The notes beneath the pieces are model-generated. The model had not been told where the DNA came from, searched no databases, and worked only from the letters and a program-made list of their open reading frames with translations. Below are positions 40,411 to 49,480 of a DNA stretch of 64,000 bases, one piece after another. The DNA comes from Myxococcales bacterium. GTDB taxonomy: Bacteria; Myxococcota_A; Bradymonadia; UBA7976; UBA1532. Both the position numbers and the translations under genes were made by a program. The stretch is taken from the NCBI GenBank assembly GCA_020633465.1, contig JACKDN010000020.1, positions 102,224 to 166,223 of the forward strand, in the 5' to 3' direction. The first letter of the stretch is position 1; the number at the start of each line of letters is the position of its first letter.

Positions 40411-41738
40411 GCCAACCTCCCGTCATGCCAGCGCACCAGCCGCGCTTCGATCCCCTCGCCCACGCTCACCTCGACCGCGCTGCGCGGCGTGTGCGCGCTG
40501 GGTAACTCGCCGCGCTCGATCGCGTCGATGGCGGCCTCGATGTCGCCCTCGGGCAGCGGCGCCACCGGTGTCCAGGTGCCCGTGTTCAGGTAGCGGCGGG
40601 GCGCCAGCTCGCGGCCGGCGATGGAGCGCACGCCGTGGGTGTGCCCGGCGATCAGCAGGTCGAGGTTGGCCGGCAGGCTCGCCGGCGAGCCGGCCAGGAC
40701 CTCGTCCGGCGCGTCCACGTCGAAGAAGCGGCTCGAGGCGCGCGCCCGCAGCAGCCACGCGCGCAGCAGCCAGCGCCAGAAGCCGCCGTGACCGGCCAGC
40801 GTCGCCACCTGCCCCTGCGGCCCGGGACGGGGCGGCGCATACAGCTCGGCGCCGGCGAGCTCGCTGAGCACCGCCTCGCGCTCGTCCTCCGGCAGAGCGG
40901 CCCGCAGCGCCGTCACGAAGTCGTCGAGCTCCGCCGGCGGCCCGGGCGCCGCCGCCTGCTCGGGGCCCAGCGTGTCCAACCCCGCGTGATGCCGCAGCAT
41001 GCGCCACAGCAATCGCACGCCGATGCCCCACTCGTCCTTCAGGACCCGCGTCGCCAGCGTCCAGTCGAGGTACAACAGCAGCGGCAGCACCGAGCCCAGC
41101 TCGGGCTTCACCTGGTCCACCCACCCGTAAGACTCGCGCTTCAGCCGCCGCACCACCCGGTGCACCAGCTGCGAGCCCGGCGGCAGGGTGACGGGGCGCC
41201 TCGCGGCCACGGCCTCGACGAAGGCGCCACGGTCGATGAAGTTCGACGGATCCCACCGATCGCCGTGCACGATCCACGCGTCACCCGCCGCGGCCGGTAT
41301 CCGGTAGCCCCACACCGGGCTGCGCCCAGGGGGCTCGTACAGCACGGTGTCGCCGCCGAGCCGCTGCGGCGCCAACCCAGTCCGCGCCGCGAACGCCGCA
41401 CGCACGTCCGGCTGCAGCACCTCGGGATCGTGGTTGCCCGCCAGCAGCACCACGTTGTGGCCGCCAGCCGCCACCGCCCGCAGCCCGGCCAGGACGGGCG
41501 CATTGCCGGGGTGCGTCAGGATCGCCTCGAGGCGCGCCGCCGACTTCGAAGCGTCGAAGCCGTCGTAGTCCGCCAACATCAGGAAGTCGAAGGTGTCGCC
41601 CGCCAGCACCAGCGTCAGCGACGGCTGCGCCGCCAGGTGCGACAGCAGCGCGCCCAGCTCGATCTGGTCGCGAAAGGCCGCCCAAGCGTGGGGCACCGTC
41701 AGGTGGATGTCCGAGAGGACGACGTACCGCCCAGCCAT
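40407..41738 (-). CDS. Calcineurin-like metallophosphoesterase, partner of the CHAT-STAND gene
   Basis: 443 residues with all five metallophosphoesterase motifs: LSDIHL (Asp10, His12), LAGDTFDF, LAGNHDPE, IVHGDRW and IAGHTHGVRS. The core is interrupted by a helical insert (about 195-345) with hydrophobic stretches (VLPLLLYLDWTLATRVL, FWRWLLRAWLLRA) that could touch membrane. ATG 41738 has a clear ribosome site (GGAGGG). Could hydrolyse nucleotides, phospholipids or phosphoproteins. It ends inside the start of the CHAT-STAND gene (4-bp overlap), so the two form one operon. Confidence 0.9.
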   Translation of the reverse strand: MAGRYVVLSDIHLTVPHAWAAFRDQIELGALLSHLAAQPSLTLVLAGDTFDFLMLADYDGFDASKSAARLEAILTHPGNAPVLAGLRAVAAGGHNVVLLAGNHDPEVLQPDVRAAFAARTGLAPQRLGGDTVLYEPPGRSPVWGYRIPAAAGDAWIVHGDRWDPSNFIDRGAFVEAVAARRPVTLPPGSQLVHRVVRRLKRESYGWVDQVKPELGSVLPLLLYLDWTLATRVLKDEWGIGVRLLWRMLRHHAGLDTLGPEQAAAPGPPAELDDFVTALRAALPEDEREAVLSELAGAELYAPPRPGPQGQVATLAGHGGFWRWLLRAWLLRARASSRFFDVDAPDEVLAGSPASLPANLDLLIAGHTHGVRSIAGRELAPRRYLNTGTWTPVAPLPEGDIEAAIDAIERGELPSAHTPRSAVEVSVGEGIEARLVRWHDGRLA

Positions 41739-41769
41739 GGTGCCCTCCGCGTGAATGCCTGCACCTCCC

Positions 41770-41798
41770 TTCGTACCGCAGGCCGGCGCCACACGGAA
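41770..41798 (-). promoter_or_regulatory. Putative promoter of the phosphoesterase/CHAT-STAND operon
   Basis: Minus strand TTCCGT (41798-41793), 17-nt spacer, TACGAA (41775-41770), giving a leader of about 25 nt to the ATG at 41738. Boxes are moderate matches. Confidence 0.4.
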
Positions 41799-41871
41799 CG
41801 CCCTTCTCCACCACCGCGGTCTCGACGAATCCCCTGGCACCACGGTCCGGACGCCCGCATCCTGCACCGGC

Positions 41872-42744
41872 ATGGACGCCGCACCGCCGACCTCGTCGCC
41901 GCCGCGTCGGCGCGGGCTGCGCCTGGTGGGGCGCGCGCTGTTCCTCGGCGTCCTGGCCTTCGGAGGGTTCCTCGTCTTGCTCTTCGCGCTGCAGCGCCGA
42001 ATGCTGTTCCCCACCGACCAGATCCCGCCGCCCGCGCCCGGGTTGGCGCGGCACGAGGGCCTGCAGCGCGTGGACGTGCGCCACGCCGACGGCGTGTCGG
42101 AGGGCTGGTTCCTGCCCGGCGAGGGCGTCACGGCCGAGGCGCCGGGGCCCGTCGTGATCTTCGGGCACGGCAACGGTGAGCTGATCGACTACGCGGCGCC
42201 GTGGGTCAGCCGGTATCGCGCCTGGGGTGTGTCGGTCGCGCTGCTGGAGTATCGGGGCTACGGGCGCTCGGACGGCTCGCCCAGCGAGGACGCCATCGTG
42301 GCCGACCTCGTCGGCTTCCACGGGCTGCTGACCGCGCGCCCGGACGTGGACGCGGCGCGGGTCGTCTACCACGGCCGATCGCTGGGGGGCGGCGCGCTGT
42401 GCGGGCTGGCGGCGACGCACCCGCCGCGCGCGATGATCCTCGAGTCGACCTTCCGCAGCGTCGCGCAGCGCGCCTGGGAGCTGTTCCGCGCGCCGCGCTT
42501 CCTCATCCGCGATCGCTTCGACAACGAGGCGGTGCTGGCGAAGCTGGACGCGCCGGTGCTCATCTTCCACGGCACCCACGACGAGCTGGTGCCGGTCGGG
42601 CACGGGCGCCGGCTGGCCGAGGTCGCGCCGAACGCTCGGCTGATCACCTTCGACTGCGGGCACAACGACCTGCCGCCGGACGAGGCGCGCTACTGGCGCG
42701 AGATCCGCGCGCACCTCGAGGCGTCCGGCGTACTGCCGCGCTGA
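41872..42744 (+). CDS. Membrane-anchored alpha/beta hydrolase (BEM46/ABHD-like)
   Basis: 290 residues: Pro-rich start, one membrane anchor (about 19-40, LFLGVLAFGGFLVLLFAL), then an alpha/beta hydrolase with oxyanion segment IFGHGNGE, nucleophile elbow YHGRSLGGG (Ser), Asp in FHGTHDELVP and His in FDCGHNDLPP. The triad is complete, so it is probably an active esterase, lipase or peptidase-like enzyme facing one side of the inner membrane. ATG 41872 chosen just before the anchor. It diverges from the phosphoesterase operon (133 bp) and its stop abuts the convergent DUF58 stop with no spacer. Confidence 0.88.
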   Translation: MDAAPPTSSPPRRRGLRLVGRALFLGVLAFGGFLVLLFALQRRMLFPTDQIPPPAPGLARHEGLQRVDVRHADGVSEGWFLPGEGVTAEAPGPVVIFGHGNGELIDYAAPWVSRYRAWGVSVALLEYRGYGRSDGSPSEDAIVADLVGFHGLLTARPDVDAARVVYHGRSLGGGALCGLAATHPPRAMILESTFRSVAQRAWELFRAPRFLIRDRFDNEAVLAKLDAPVLIFHGTHDELVPVGHGRRLAEVAPNARLITFDCGHNDLPPDEARYWREIRAHLEASGVLPR

Positions 42745-44052
42745 TCACAGGAGCTGGCGGGCCTTGATCTCGAGGTACCGGGTCATCAGCGCGGGCGTCA
42801 GGCCGCCGGCGGCGACGTCCAGCACCAGCGCGCCGCCGGCGCGCAGGGCGTCGAGCAGCGACGCGCGCCAGCTCAGCAGCTCGGCCGCGGCGGCGCGCGC
42901 GAACAGATCGCTCGATCCATCGGCCCCCGTCGCCATCGCTTCGACGTCCTGGTCGCGGAACACCACGCACAACACGAGGTGTCGGCGCCGCACGGCGCGC
43001 ACGCTGCGCAGCAGCGCCTCGGCAGCGACCTCGTCGACCACCTGCGTGAACAGCACCACCAACGCTCGCTTCCGCACGCGCCGCGCGACGTGCTCGAAGG
43101 CGCGCGGCAGGTCGCTCTCCACCAACCGCGGGTGCACGTCGAACAGCGCGTCCACCACCCGGCGCACCGCCGCCCGGCCGTTGCGCGGCCCCACGAACGC
43201 GTCCAGCTGATCGGCGAACCCCAGCACGCCCACGTTGTCGCCGTTGCGCACCGCCACGTGCGCCAGCATCAGCGTCGCGTCCAGCGCGTGGTCGTAGAGC
43301 GATGCGCCCCCCACCGCGGCGGTCATCAGCCGGCCGCCGTCGAGCACGAACAGCAGGTCCTGGTTCTCTTCGACCTTGTAGGTGCGCACGATCAGGTCGC
43401 CGCGCCGCGCCGTCGCGCGCCAGTCCACCTGGCGGTAGGGATCGTCGCGCTGATACTCCCGCAGCCCGTCGAACTCGTTCTCGCCGCCCCGCCGACGCTG
43501 GGTGCGCCACCCCTGCAACGCTCGCCCTTGCCGCGCCAACAACTCGAAGGCCTGCACCGCTCGGATGTCGGGGTAGACTCGCACCGTGTCTTCGGCGGGC
43601 AGGCGCTGCTGGCGCGTCCACAGCCCCAGCGGGCTGCCGTGGCGCACGTGATGCGCGCCGAGCGTGTGCTGGCCTCGGCGGCGGGGCGTGATCCGGTAGG
43701 TCAGCGTCGCGTGGCCGCCGCCGGGCACCGTCGCCGTGGCCGGCAACCCCTCGACGTCCGCCTCGGCGAACACGTCGTCCACCACCGACACGGTGAGCGT
43801 TCGACCCACCCGCGCGTGCAGCGCCAACTCCACGACGCTCGGCCGCCCCAGCGACATGACCTGCGGCGCCCGCCGGCGCAGCCGCACGCGCGGGCGCCAC
43901 GCCCAGACCGCGTCGATGAGCGCCACGACCAGGATCAGCGTGTCCGCGGCCAGCGTCGGCCACAGCAGCGTCGCGTCCAGCGCGCTCGTCGCCGCCAGCA
44001 GCGCGGGCACCGCGAGCAGCAACGCGAGACGCTTCGTGGGGATCAGCCTCAT
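42745..44052 (-). CDS. DUF58 domain protein (MoxR locus)
   Basis: 435 residues: two N-terminal membrane helices (about 8-50), a beta domain, the DUF58 signature GENEFDGLREYQRDDPYRQ with VDWRATAR, then a vWA-type domain (DLLFVLDGGRLM, a degenerate metal site; ALVVLFTQVVDE). DUF58 proteins accompany MoxR ATPases, which are thought to remodel or activate vWA partners. Last gene of the locus, 46 bp after moxR. Confidence 0.9.
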   Translation of the reverse strand: MRLIPTKRLALLLAVPALLAATSALDATLLWPTLAADTLILVVALIDAVWAWRPRVRLRRRAPQVMSLGRPSVVELALHARVGRTLTVSVVDDVFAEADVEGLPATATVPGGGHATLTYRITPRRRGQHTLGAHHVRHGSPLGLWTRQQRLPAEDTVRVYPDIRAVQAFELLARQGRALQGWRTQRRRGGENEFDGLREYQRDDPYRQVDWRATARRGDLIVRTYKVEENQDLLFVLDGGRLMTAAVGGASLYDHALDATLMLAHVAVRNGDNVGVLGFADQLDAFVGPRNGRAAVRRVVDALFDVHPRLVESDLPRAFEHVARRVRKRALVVLFTQVVDEVAAEALLRSVRAVRRRHLVLCVVFRDQDVEAMATGADGSSDLFARAAAAELLSWRASLLDALRAGGALVLDVAAGGLTPALMTRYLEIKARQLL

Positions 44053-44098
44053 CTCGGCCCGAACTGCTCGTCCGCACGCCGTCGTGCGACGCCTCCGA

Positions 44099-45082
44099 TC
44101 ATCGCTGCACCGACGGCGCGGGCGCCTGCTCGAGGATCTCGGCCAGGCAGGCGGCCGCGCTGCGGCCCTCGAACTCGGCGTCCGGGTGCAGCACCAGCCG
44201 ATGGCTCAGCACGGCCGGCGCGATGGACTTCAGATCGTCGGGCACGACGAAGGGCCGGCCGTCCAGCGCCGCGGCGGCCTGCGCGGCCGACAGCAGCGCG
44301 ACGGCCGCGCGGGGTGAGGCGCCCACCTCGATGCCTCGGTGGCTGCGCGTGCGCCCGACGATGTCGACGACATAGGCCAACAGCGCGTCGTCCACGCGCA
44401 CGCCGCGCGCCGCTCGCTGCAGCGCGCACACGCCGTCGGCCGACGTCACGGTCTGCAGCCCCGCCGCGTCCAGGTCGGCGGGGTCGAAGCCCGCCAGGTG
44501 GTCGCGCAGGATGCGCGTCTCGTCCTCGGGCCGGGGGTGACCCACCTCGACCCGCAGCAGGAAGCGATCGAGCTGCGCCTCGGGCAGCGGATAGGTGCCC
44601 TGGCTCTCGATGGGGTTCTGCGTGGCCACGACGATGAAGGGCGCGCCCAGCGGACGCGTGACGCCGTCGGCGCTGACGCTGCGATCCTGCATCGCCTCGA
44701 GCAGCGCCGACTGCGTCTTGGGCGTCGCGCGGTTGATCTCGTCGGCCAGCACGAGCTGAGTGAAGATGGGTCCCGGCACGAACGTGAAGCGGCCGGTCGC
44801 GCTGTCGAGCACGTTGCCGCCGGTCACGTCGCTGGGCATCAGATCGGGCGTGAACTGGATGCGCTTCGTGCCGCACCCCAGCACGCGCGACAGCGCCCGC
44901 ACCAACAGCGTCTTGCCCAGACCGGGCACACCCTGGATCAGCACGTGGCCCCGCGCCAGCAGAGCGATCAGCACCTGCTCGACCACGTCGTCCTGGCCGT
45001 GCAACACACGGCCGACCTCGGCGCGGATGCGATCGACCGTCTCGGCGACGGCCTCGATGTCGGGGGCAGCGTCGGGGCTCAT
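44099..45082 (-). CDS. MoxR-family AAA+ ATPase
   Basis: 327 residues: Walker A QGVPGLGKTLLV, Walker B LVLADEINRATPK, sensor 1 VVATQNPIESQGTYPLPEA, arginine finger region DRFLLRVEVGHP and the C-terminal lid with GASPRAAVALL. Chaperone-like ATPase for assembly or activation of partner complexes, here the membrane proteins of the same locus. ATG 45082 has GAGGAG upstream and overlaps the DUF4350 stop by 4 bp. Confidence 0.95.
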   Translation of the reverse strand: MSPDAAPDIEAVAETVDRIRAEVGRVLHGQDDVVEQVLIALLARGHVLIQGVPGLGKTLLVRALSRVLGCGTKRIQFTPDLMPSDVTGGNVLDSATGRFTFVPGPIFTQLVLADEINRATPKTQSALLEAMQDRSVSADGVTRPLGAPFIVVATQNPIESQGTYPLPEAQLDRFLLRVEVGHPRPEDETRILRDHLAGFDPADLDAAGLQTVTSADGVCALQRAARGVRVDDALLAYVVDIVGRTRSHRGIEVGASPRAAVALLSAAQAAAALDGRPFVVPDDLKSIAPAVLSHRLVLHPDAEFEGRSAAACLAEILEQAPAPSVQR

Positions 45083-46182
45083 CGGGCTCCTCTCGTCGTC
45101 TCGTCCATCAGCGCCGCGAGGCGCTCGAGGGTCGCGCCGCTGGCCAGCGCGGCGTGCGGTGCGTCGTCGGCGTCCGCCGGGCGCGCGGCGGCGGCGGCCG
45201 CGGCCGAGCGCAGCAGATCGGTGACCTCGGCGCGGGCGCGCCCGGTGCGATCGGCGACGCGCGCGGCCAGCACGTCGAGCTCGAGGTCGCGCCCGTAGCG
45301 CGCCCGCAGGTGCTCGAGGGCCCAGGCGGCGTACACGTGCAGCGCGTGGGACGCCATCTGCGCGCGCGCGTACAGCCCGCCCAGCGCACGCACGTGCTCG
45401 GCGAAGGCCTGCCGGCTGTCCTCGGCGCGCTGCCGCGGCGCGCCGAAGCGCGCCCCCCGCGCCAGCGCGACGACGACGAACAACAGCAGCAGGTGCAGCG
45501 ACAGCGGCAGCATCTCGGGCGTCGCGGCGGCGCCCAGCGCGGTCGTCGGCGTCGGGTCGTCGGTGTTGCGATCGATCAGCTCGATCCGCGACGGCTCGGG
45601 CAGGAACCACCCCTGGAACGCCACGTTGTCGTCCCAGGCCAGCGCGACGTTGGTGAACAGCGCGTCGTCGGCGAAGCAGATGAAGGAGCCATCGCCCACG
45701 ATCTGCTCGGTCGCGTACAGGCTGCCGTCGGGCCAGGTGATCAGCGCGTGGCCGCCGAACTGCGGGACCTCGTCCAGCGTCGACCGGCGCGGCAGGTGGA
45801 CGCTGCCCTCGCGGTAGCGTGCCAGGCCGGGCGCGGCGGGCCCCTCGCTGCGATCCGGGCACCACGGACGGGAGCGACCGTTCGCGAAGTCGGCGCCGCC
45901 CAACATCACCACCGTGCCGCCGGCCGACGCGAAGCGCGCCAACGCCCGGACCTCGTCGGGGTGCAGACGGGCCGTTGGCGTCAGGACGACCATGTCGGCC
46001 TCGGGTGAGCCGACGATGGGCACTGCGCGCCAGGTGCTGGTGTGGCCCGCGTCCGCCCACAGCGCGCGCAGGCCCGCCCGCCCGGACGGCGAGGTCGCCC
46101 AAGGCCAGGTCGTGTCGCAGCCGAGCAGGCCCACGACGAGCAGGCTCAGCGGGACCCACGCCGCGCGCCGCGCGCGGCTCAC
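45079..46182 (-). CDS. DUF4350-type lipoprotein/membrane protein of the MoxR locus
   Basis: 367 residues from GTG 46182 (4-bp overlap with the gene upstream). N-terminal hydrophobic segment ending in a cysteine (LSLLVVGLLGC), an extracytoplasmic alpha/beta domain typical of DUF4350 (MVVLTPTARLHPDEVRALAR, GGTVVMLGG, VGDGSFICFADDALFTN), one membrane helix (LPLSLHLLLLFVVVALA) and a cytoplasmic helical tail. DUF4350 genes are regular members of MoxR-DUF58 loci. Because of a frame break in the upstream gene, the open frame here runs on upstream and automated calls may fuse the two. Confidence 0.82.
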   Translation of the reverse strand: MSRARRAAWVPLSLLVVGLLGCDTTWPWATSPSGRAGLRALWADAGHTSTWRAVPIVGSPEADMVVLTPTARLHPDEVRALARFASAGGTVVMLGGADFANGRSRPWCPDRSEGPAAPGLARYREGSVHLPRRSTLDEVPQFGGHALITWPDGSLYATEQIVGDGSFICFADDALFTNVALAWDDNVAFQGWFLPEPSRIELIDRNTDDPTPTTALGAAATPEMLPLSLHLLLLFVVVALARGARFGAPRQRAEDSRQAFAEHVRALGGLYARAQMASHALHVYAAWALEHLRARYGRDLELDVLAARVADRTGRARAEVTDLLRSAAAAAAARPADADDAPHAALASGATLERLAALMDETTRGAR

Positions 46183-46989
46183 GACGCGCGCCCCAAGAGC
46201 GCCGGCAGGTCGGCGGTCGCCGCCTCGAAGCCGGCCTGCGTCGCCTGGCCCGCGCCGAACCGCACCCGCTCGACCTCGCGAAACAGTCGCCGCGCGGGGC
46301 CGCGCAGGGCCGGCGCCGCGCGCAGATCGCGCAGCACGTCGCCGTGGGTGCGGGCGACGCGCCGCTCGGACAGGCCGTCCCGCGTCAGGCGCGCCAGCAC
46401 CGCCGCGTGCGCCGCGAAGCGCGCGGCTTCCACTCGCCCGCGCGGCGAAGTCGGCAGCCGCGCGAGCGAAGGCGTCGACGTCCGAGGGCGCGGCCGCCGG
46501 CGCGGCGCCGGCGCCCGGCGCGCGCGCCGGCGGCAGCGCCGGCGCGCTCTCGGGCAGCCGCTGGGCGGCCCGCTGGGTGCGCGCCACGACGACGACCAGC
46601 GCCAGCGCGCCGACGCCGATCACCATCCAGAACAGGGTCGCGCCCAACCCACGGAGCGCCGGCGGCGCCCAGGTCGAGTCCGGTCGCCGCCGCCGCGCGC
46701 CTTCGTCCCCGGCCCGGCGCGCCTGCGTGGACTCGTCGGCGTCCCGCGTCGCTGGCGGACGCTCGCTGGCCCGACGCTGCTGCAGGCGCCCCGGCGGCCC
46801 GATCACCTCGGCCTCGGCGCCGCGGCACGCCGCGTCCAACGCCGCGCAGCGCGAGCGATCGGGCACGGCGCACCACGCCTTCTCGTCCCGCGTCAGCGGA
46901 TAGCCCTCGCCCTCGCACCACGCGAAGCCCTCGCCCGCCAGGGGCTGCGCCGGGCTCGCCAGCAAGACCAGCAGCAACAGCGCGCTCAC
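46179..46989 (-). CDS. DUF4129-like membrane protein, single-base frame break
   Basis: About 269 residues if one frameshift is repaired. The GTG at 46989 overlaps the upstream stop by 4 bp; it has a signal-like start (LLLLVLLASPAQPLAG), a Cys-containing extracytoplasmic part, one membrane helix (LFWMVIGVGALALVVVVA) and a helical tail. Near 46433 the frame changes: after AAADFAARA the pattern continues one base over as VEAARFAAHAAVLARL to the stop at 46179. The tail (RTHGDVLRDLRAAPALRG, VERVRFGAG) resembles the DUF4129 C-terminal domain found in MoxR/transglutaminase loci. One missing or extra base explains everything. Confidence 0.7.
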
Positions 46990-47762
46990 CGCGCCGCCCG
47001 CGCCAGCGCCATGAAGCGAAGCTGCAGATCCCAGCCGTCGAGCCGCGTGCGCAAATCCAGGTAAGCCAGCATGCGCGCGGCGGTGACGAAGGGCACGGCC
47101 ACGAACAGACCCGCCAGCGCCGACAACGAGACGCCGTCCGCCCACAGATCGCCGAAGGGCCGACCGACCTGCAGCACGTGCTCGAGCACCCCGCCCGCGA
47201 GCGCGTCGGCCAGCACCACCGCGGCGACGCGCACGCCGACCAGGGCGAGCACCATCGTCAAGGTCTGCACGACGCGGCGTTGGCCCAGACGGCGGCTGCG
47301 CGTCAGCGCGCGGCGCGCCCCATTGCCCTCGAGCAGCGACGTCTCGTGGACGAAGGCGGCCATCGCCCAGGTGCGCGGCGCCAACAGCAGCGTGACCGCG
47401 CCGAGCGCCATCCACAGGGCGCTCAGACAGAAGGCCGGGACGAACGACGGGGCCCGCGCCAGGGTCGCGGCGAGCACCGCGCGCACGCGGACCTCGCGCT
47501 CGAAGAGCAGGCGCGCGGCCGCGACGACGAAGGGCGCCTGCACCGCCGACGCGAGCGCCGCGGCCGCCACCCACGTGGTCTGCGCCGACCAGCCGGCGCC
47601 GAAGTAGAGCCAAGCGACCAGCGCGAGCGGCGGCACCAGCACCCACAGCGCCAGCCGCCACCACAGAGGCACCGCCACGGCCCCACCCCAGCGCACGGCG
47701 AGGTCGAGCACCTCGGCCATCGTGCGGGGGCGCAACACCACCGTCGCCTGTTCGAGCCTCAT
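46986..47762 (-). CDS. Multi-pass membrane protein of the MoxR locus
   Basis: 258 residues with about five or six membrane helices and a C-terminal motif (AYLDLRTRLDGWDLQLRF) found in membrane proteins of MoxR/SpoIIM-type loci. ATG 47762 overlaps the SpoIIM-like stop by 4 bp. No catalytic motif. Probably part of a membrane complex with the RDD and SpoIIM-like proteins. Confidence 0.75.
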   Translation of the reverse strand: MRLEQATVVLRPRTMAEVLDLAVRWGGAVAVPLWWRLALWVLVPPLALVAWLYFGAGWSAQTTWVAAAALASAVQAPFVVAAARLLFEREVRVRAVLAATLARAPSFVPAFCLSALWMALGAVTLLLAPRTWAMAAFVHETSLLEGNGARRALTRSRRLGQRRVVQTLTMVLALVGVRVAAVVLADALAGGVLEHVLQVGRPFGDLWADGVSLSALAGLFVAVPFVTAARMLAYLDLRTRLDGWDLQLRFMALARAAR

Positions 47763-48739
47763 CGCCGACCACCCAGCGCCAGCCACAGACCCACGCCCAG
47801 CGCGAACGCCGCCCCGACGGCCCACTTCACGGGCGCCGGGATGGCCGACGGCGACCACCAGGCCTCGATGACCGCCGCCACCAGCAGCATCGCCGCCGCG
47901 CCCGCCACCAGCCGCACCAACTCCGGTCCGCGCGCCCGGACGGACGCGAACCGGCCGCGATCACCCGGCCGCAGCAGCGCGTCGCCCATGCTCAGCCCGG
48001 CCGCGCCCGCGATGACGATGGCCGTCAGCTCGAACGCGCCGTGCCCGCAGATGAAGGTGAGGATGTTGCGCCCGTGCCCCGCCAGCGCCACCCACGCCAC
48101 CACGGTGCCCATGACGACGCCGTTGTAGACGAGGAAGAAGACGCTGCCGAGCCCGAACAGCAGCCCCGTCGCGAAGCAGCGGAAGGCGATGCCGACGTTG
48201 TTGTGGACGTAGAAGCCGGTCATGCCGGCGTTGGTGCCGGCGGCGCGCCCGTCCAACGGATCGGCGTAGCTCTGCGCCATCTGCTCGAGCACCAGGGGCG
48301 ACACCATGCGCTGAGCGAAGCCGTCCCACACCAGCGTGGCGACGACGCTGACCACCAGGGGCACGAGGAAGAGCGCCGCGGCCCAGGCCAGCGCGCGACG
48401 TTGGCGGCGCAGAGCGCGCGGGAACGCGCGCAGCAGGTGATCGGCGAGGTCCACCACCCGCACCCGGCGGCTGCCGTACAGCGCGTCGTGCGCGCGGGCG
48501 GTGAGGCCATCGAGCCAGCCGACGAGATCGGCGCTCATGCCCGCCGAGCGCGCCCGCATCAGATCGGCGCACAGCGCGCGATACAAGGCGCCGAAGCGGG
48601 CGAGCTCGGCGCGGGGCTGACGGTGCAGCGCACGATCGTCGGTCAGCAACGCGTCGAGCGCCTTCCAATCGGCCTCGCGGGCCGCGACGAAGGCGTCCTG
48701 CCGCCCCGCCGGTCGCCGATGCAGGCTCGTCGGTCCCAT
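47759..48739 (-). CDS. SpoIIM-like (stage II sporulation protein M / DUF95) membrane protein
   Basis: 326 residues: N-terminal soluble helical domain (about 1-115), then five or so membrane helices with the family motifs GFYVHNNVGIAFRCFATGLL, VYNGVVMGTVV and GHGAFELTAIVIAGAAGL. In firmicutes SpoIIM helps peptidoglycan remodelling during engulfment; in other phyla relatives occur beside MoxR/DUF58/RDD genes with unknown function. Starts 9 bp after the RDD stop. Confidence 0.87.
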   Translation of the reverse strand: MGPTSLHRRPAGRQDAFVAAREADWKALDALLTDDRALHRQPRAELARFGALYRALCADLMRARSAGMSADLVGWLDGLTARAHDALYGSRRVRVVDLADHLLRAFPRALRRQRRALAWAAALFLVPLVVSVVATLVWDGFAQRMVSPLVLEQMAQSYADPLDGRAAGTNAGMTGFYVHNNVGIAFRCFATGLLFGLGSVFFLVYNGVVMGTVVAWVALAGHGRNILTFICGHGAFELTAIVIAGAAGLSMGDALLRPGDRGRFASVRARGPELVRLVAGAAAMLLVAAVIEAWWSPSAIPAPVKWAVGAAFALGVGLWLALGGRR

Positions 48740-48748
48740 GCGCGCCGG

Positions 48749-49480
48749 TCAGCCCACCGTGGCGCGGTGATACAGCAGCGCGAGGAAGCGCGAGGCGCTG
48801 CCATAGGTCAGCCCGCCCATGCGGGCGGCGAGCGCGGGCGCGATCAGGTCGGCCAGCTCGTCCTCCCGGGCCGGGCTGAGCGTACCCACGCGGCGCAGAT
48901 AGTCTTCCAGGGCCCGCAGCTCGTCGGCGCTCAACGCCGGCCGGGGCGGCAGCGCGGCCAGCTCGGCGGCGGTGGGGGGTGGCTCGACGGCCACGCGATC
49001 ATCGCTGCGCGCCCGTGACACCCGCACCACCAACGTGCCGGCCGCCTGATCACCCAACCGACGAAACTGGGGATCCAGCGCGCTCGCCAACGCGCCCAGC
49101 GCGTAGAACGCCGGCAGGTAATCGACGGCGCGCAGCAGGTTGCGCAGGACGCTGTCGACGAAGCCGATGGGTCGACCGTCCTGCTTCACCACGCGCAAGC
49201 CGAACACGCGTTTGCCCGGGCTGCGCCCGCTCCACAGCATCTCGAAGGCGACGAAGTAGCCCCACTCGAGCAGGAAGGCGGCCACCAGCAGCACCCCCAC
49301 CGGCGCGTCGTCGCCGACCAGGCCGGTGCCGATCAGGCGCCAGAGCAACAGCACCACCGCGACACGGATCAACGCGTCGACGAGGAAGGCGGCGCCCCGC
49401 TGCGCCGGCCCGGCGAGGCGGTGGTCGAAGCGCACGTGCTCGGGCGCTTCGATGGTGGCCACGGTGTCGATCGGCGTCAC
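48749..49480 (-). CDS. RDD-family membrane protein (second copy)
   Basis: 243 residues: RDD domain about 20-170 with the start RLAGPAQRGAAFLVDALIR (Arg and Asp of the family name), WSGRSPGKRVFGLRVV and SVLRNLLRAVDYLP, then a cytoplasmic helical tail of about 80 residues with a tandem helical pattern. GTG 49480 overlaps the preceding RDD gene by 4 bp. Confidence 0.88.
   Translation of the reverse strand: MTPIDTVATIEAPEHVRFDHRLAGPAQRGAAFLVDALIRVAVVLLLWRLIGTGLVGDDAPVGVLLVAAFLLEWGYFVAFEMLWSGRSPGKRVFGLRVVKQDGRPIGFVDSVLRNLLRAVDYLPAFYALGALASALDPQFRRLGDQAAGTLVVRVSRARSDDRVAVEPPPTAAELAALPPRPALSADELRALEDYLRRVGTLSPAREDELADLIAPALAARMGGLTYGSASRFLALLYHRATVG

Noticed and set aside
45079..47772. A single large fusion protein spanning the multi-pass, DUF4129-like and DUF4350 genes
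   Set aside because: Produced by a one-base frame break near 46433 and by an open antisense-like frame upstream; GTGA overlaps and signal segments mark separate genes.
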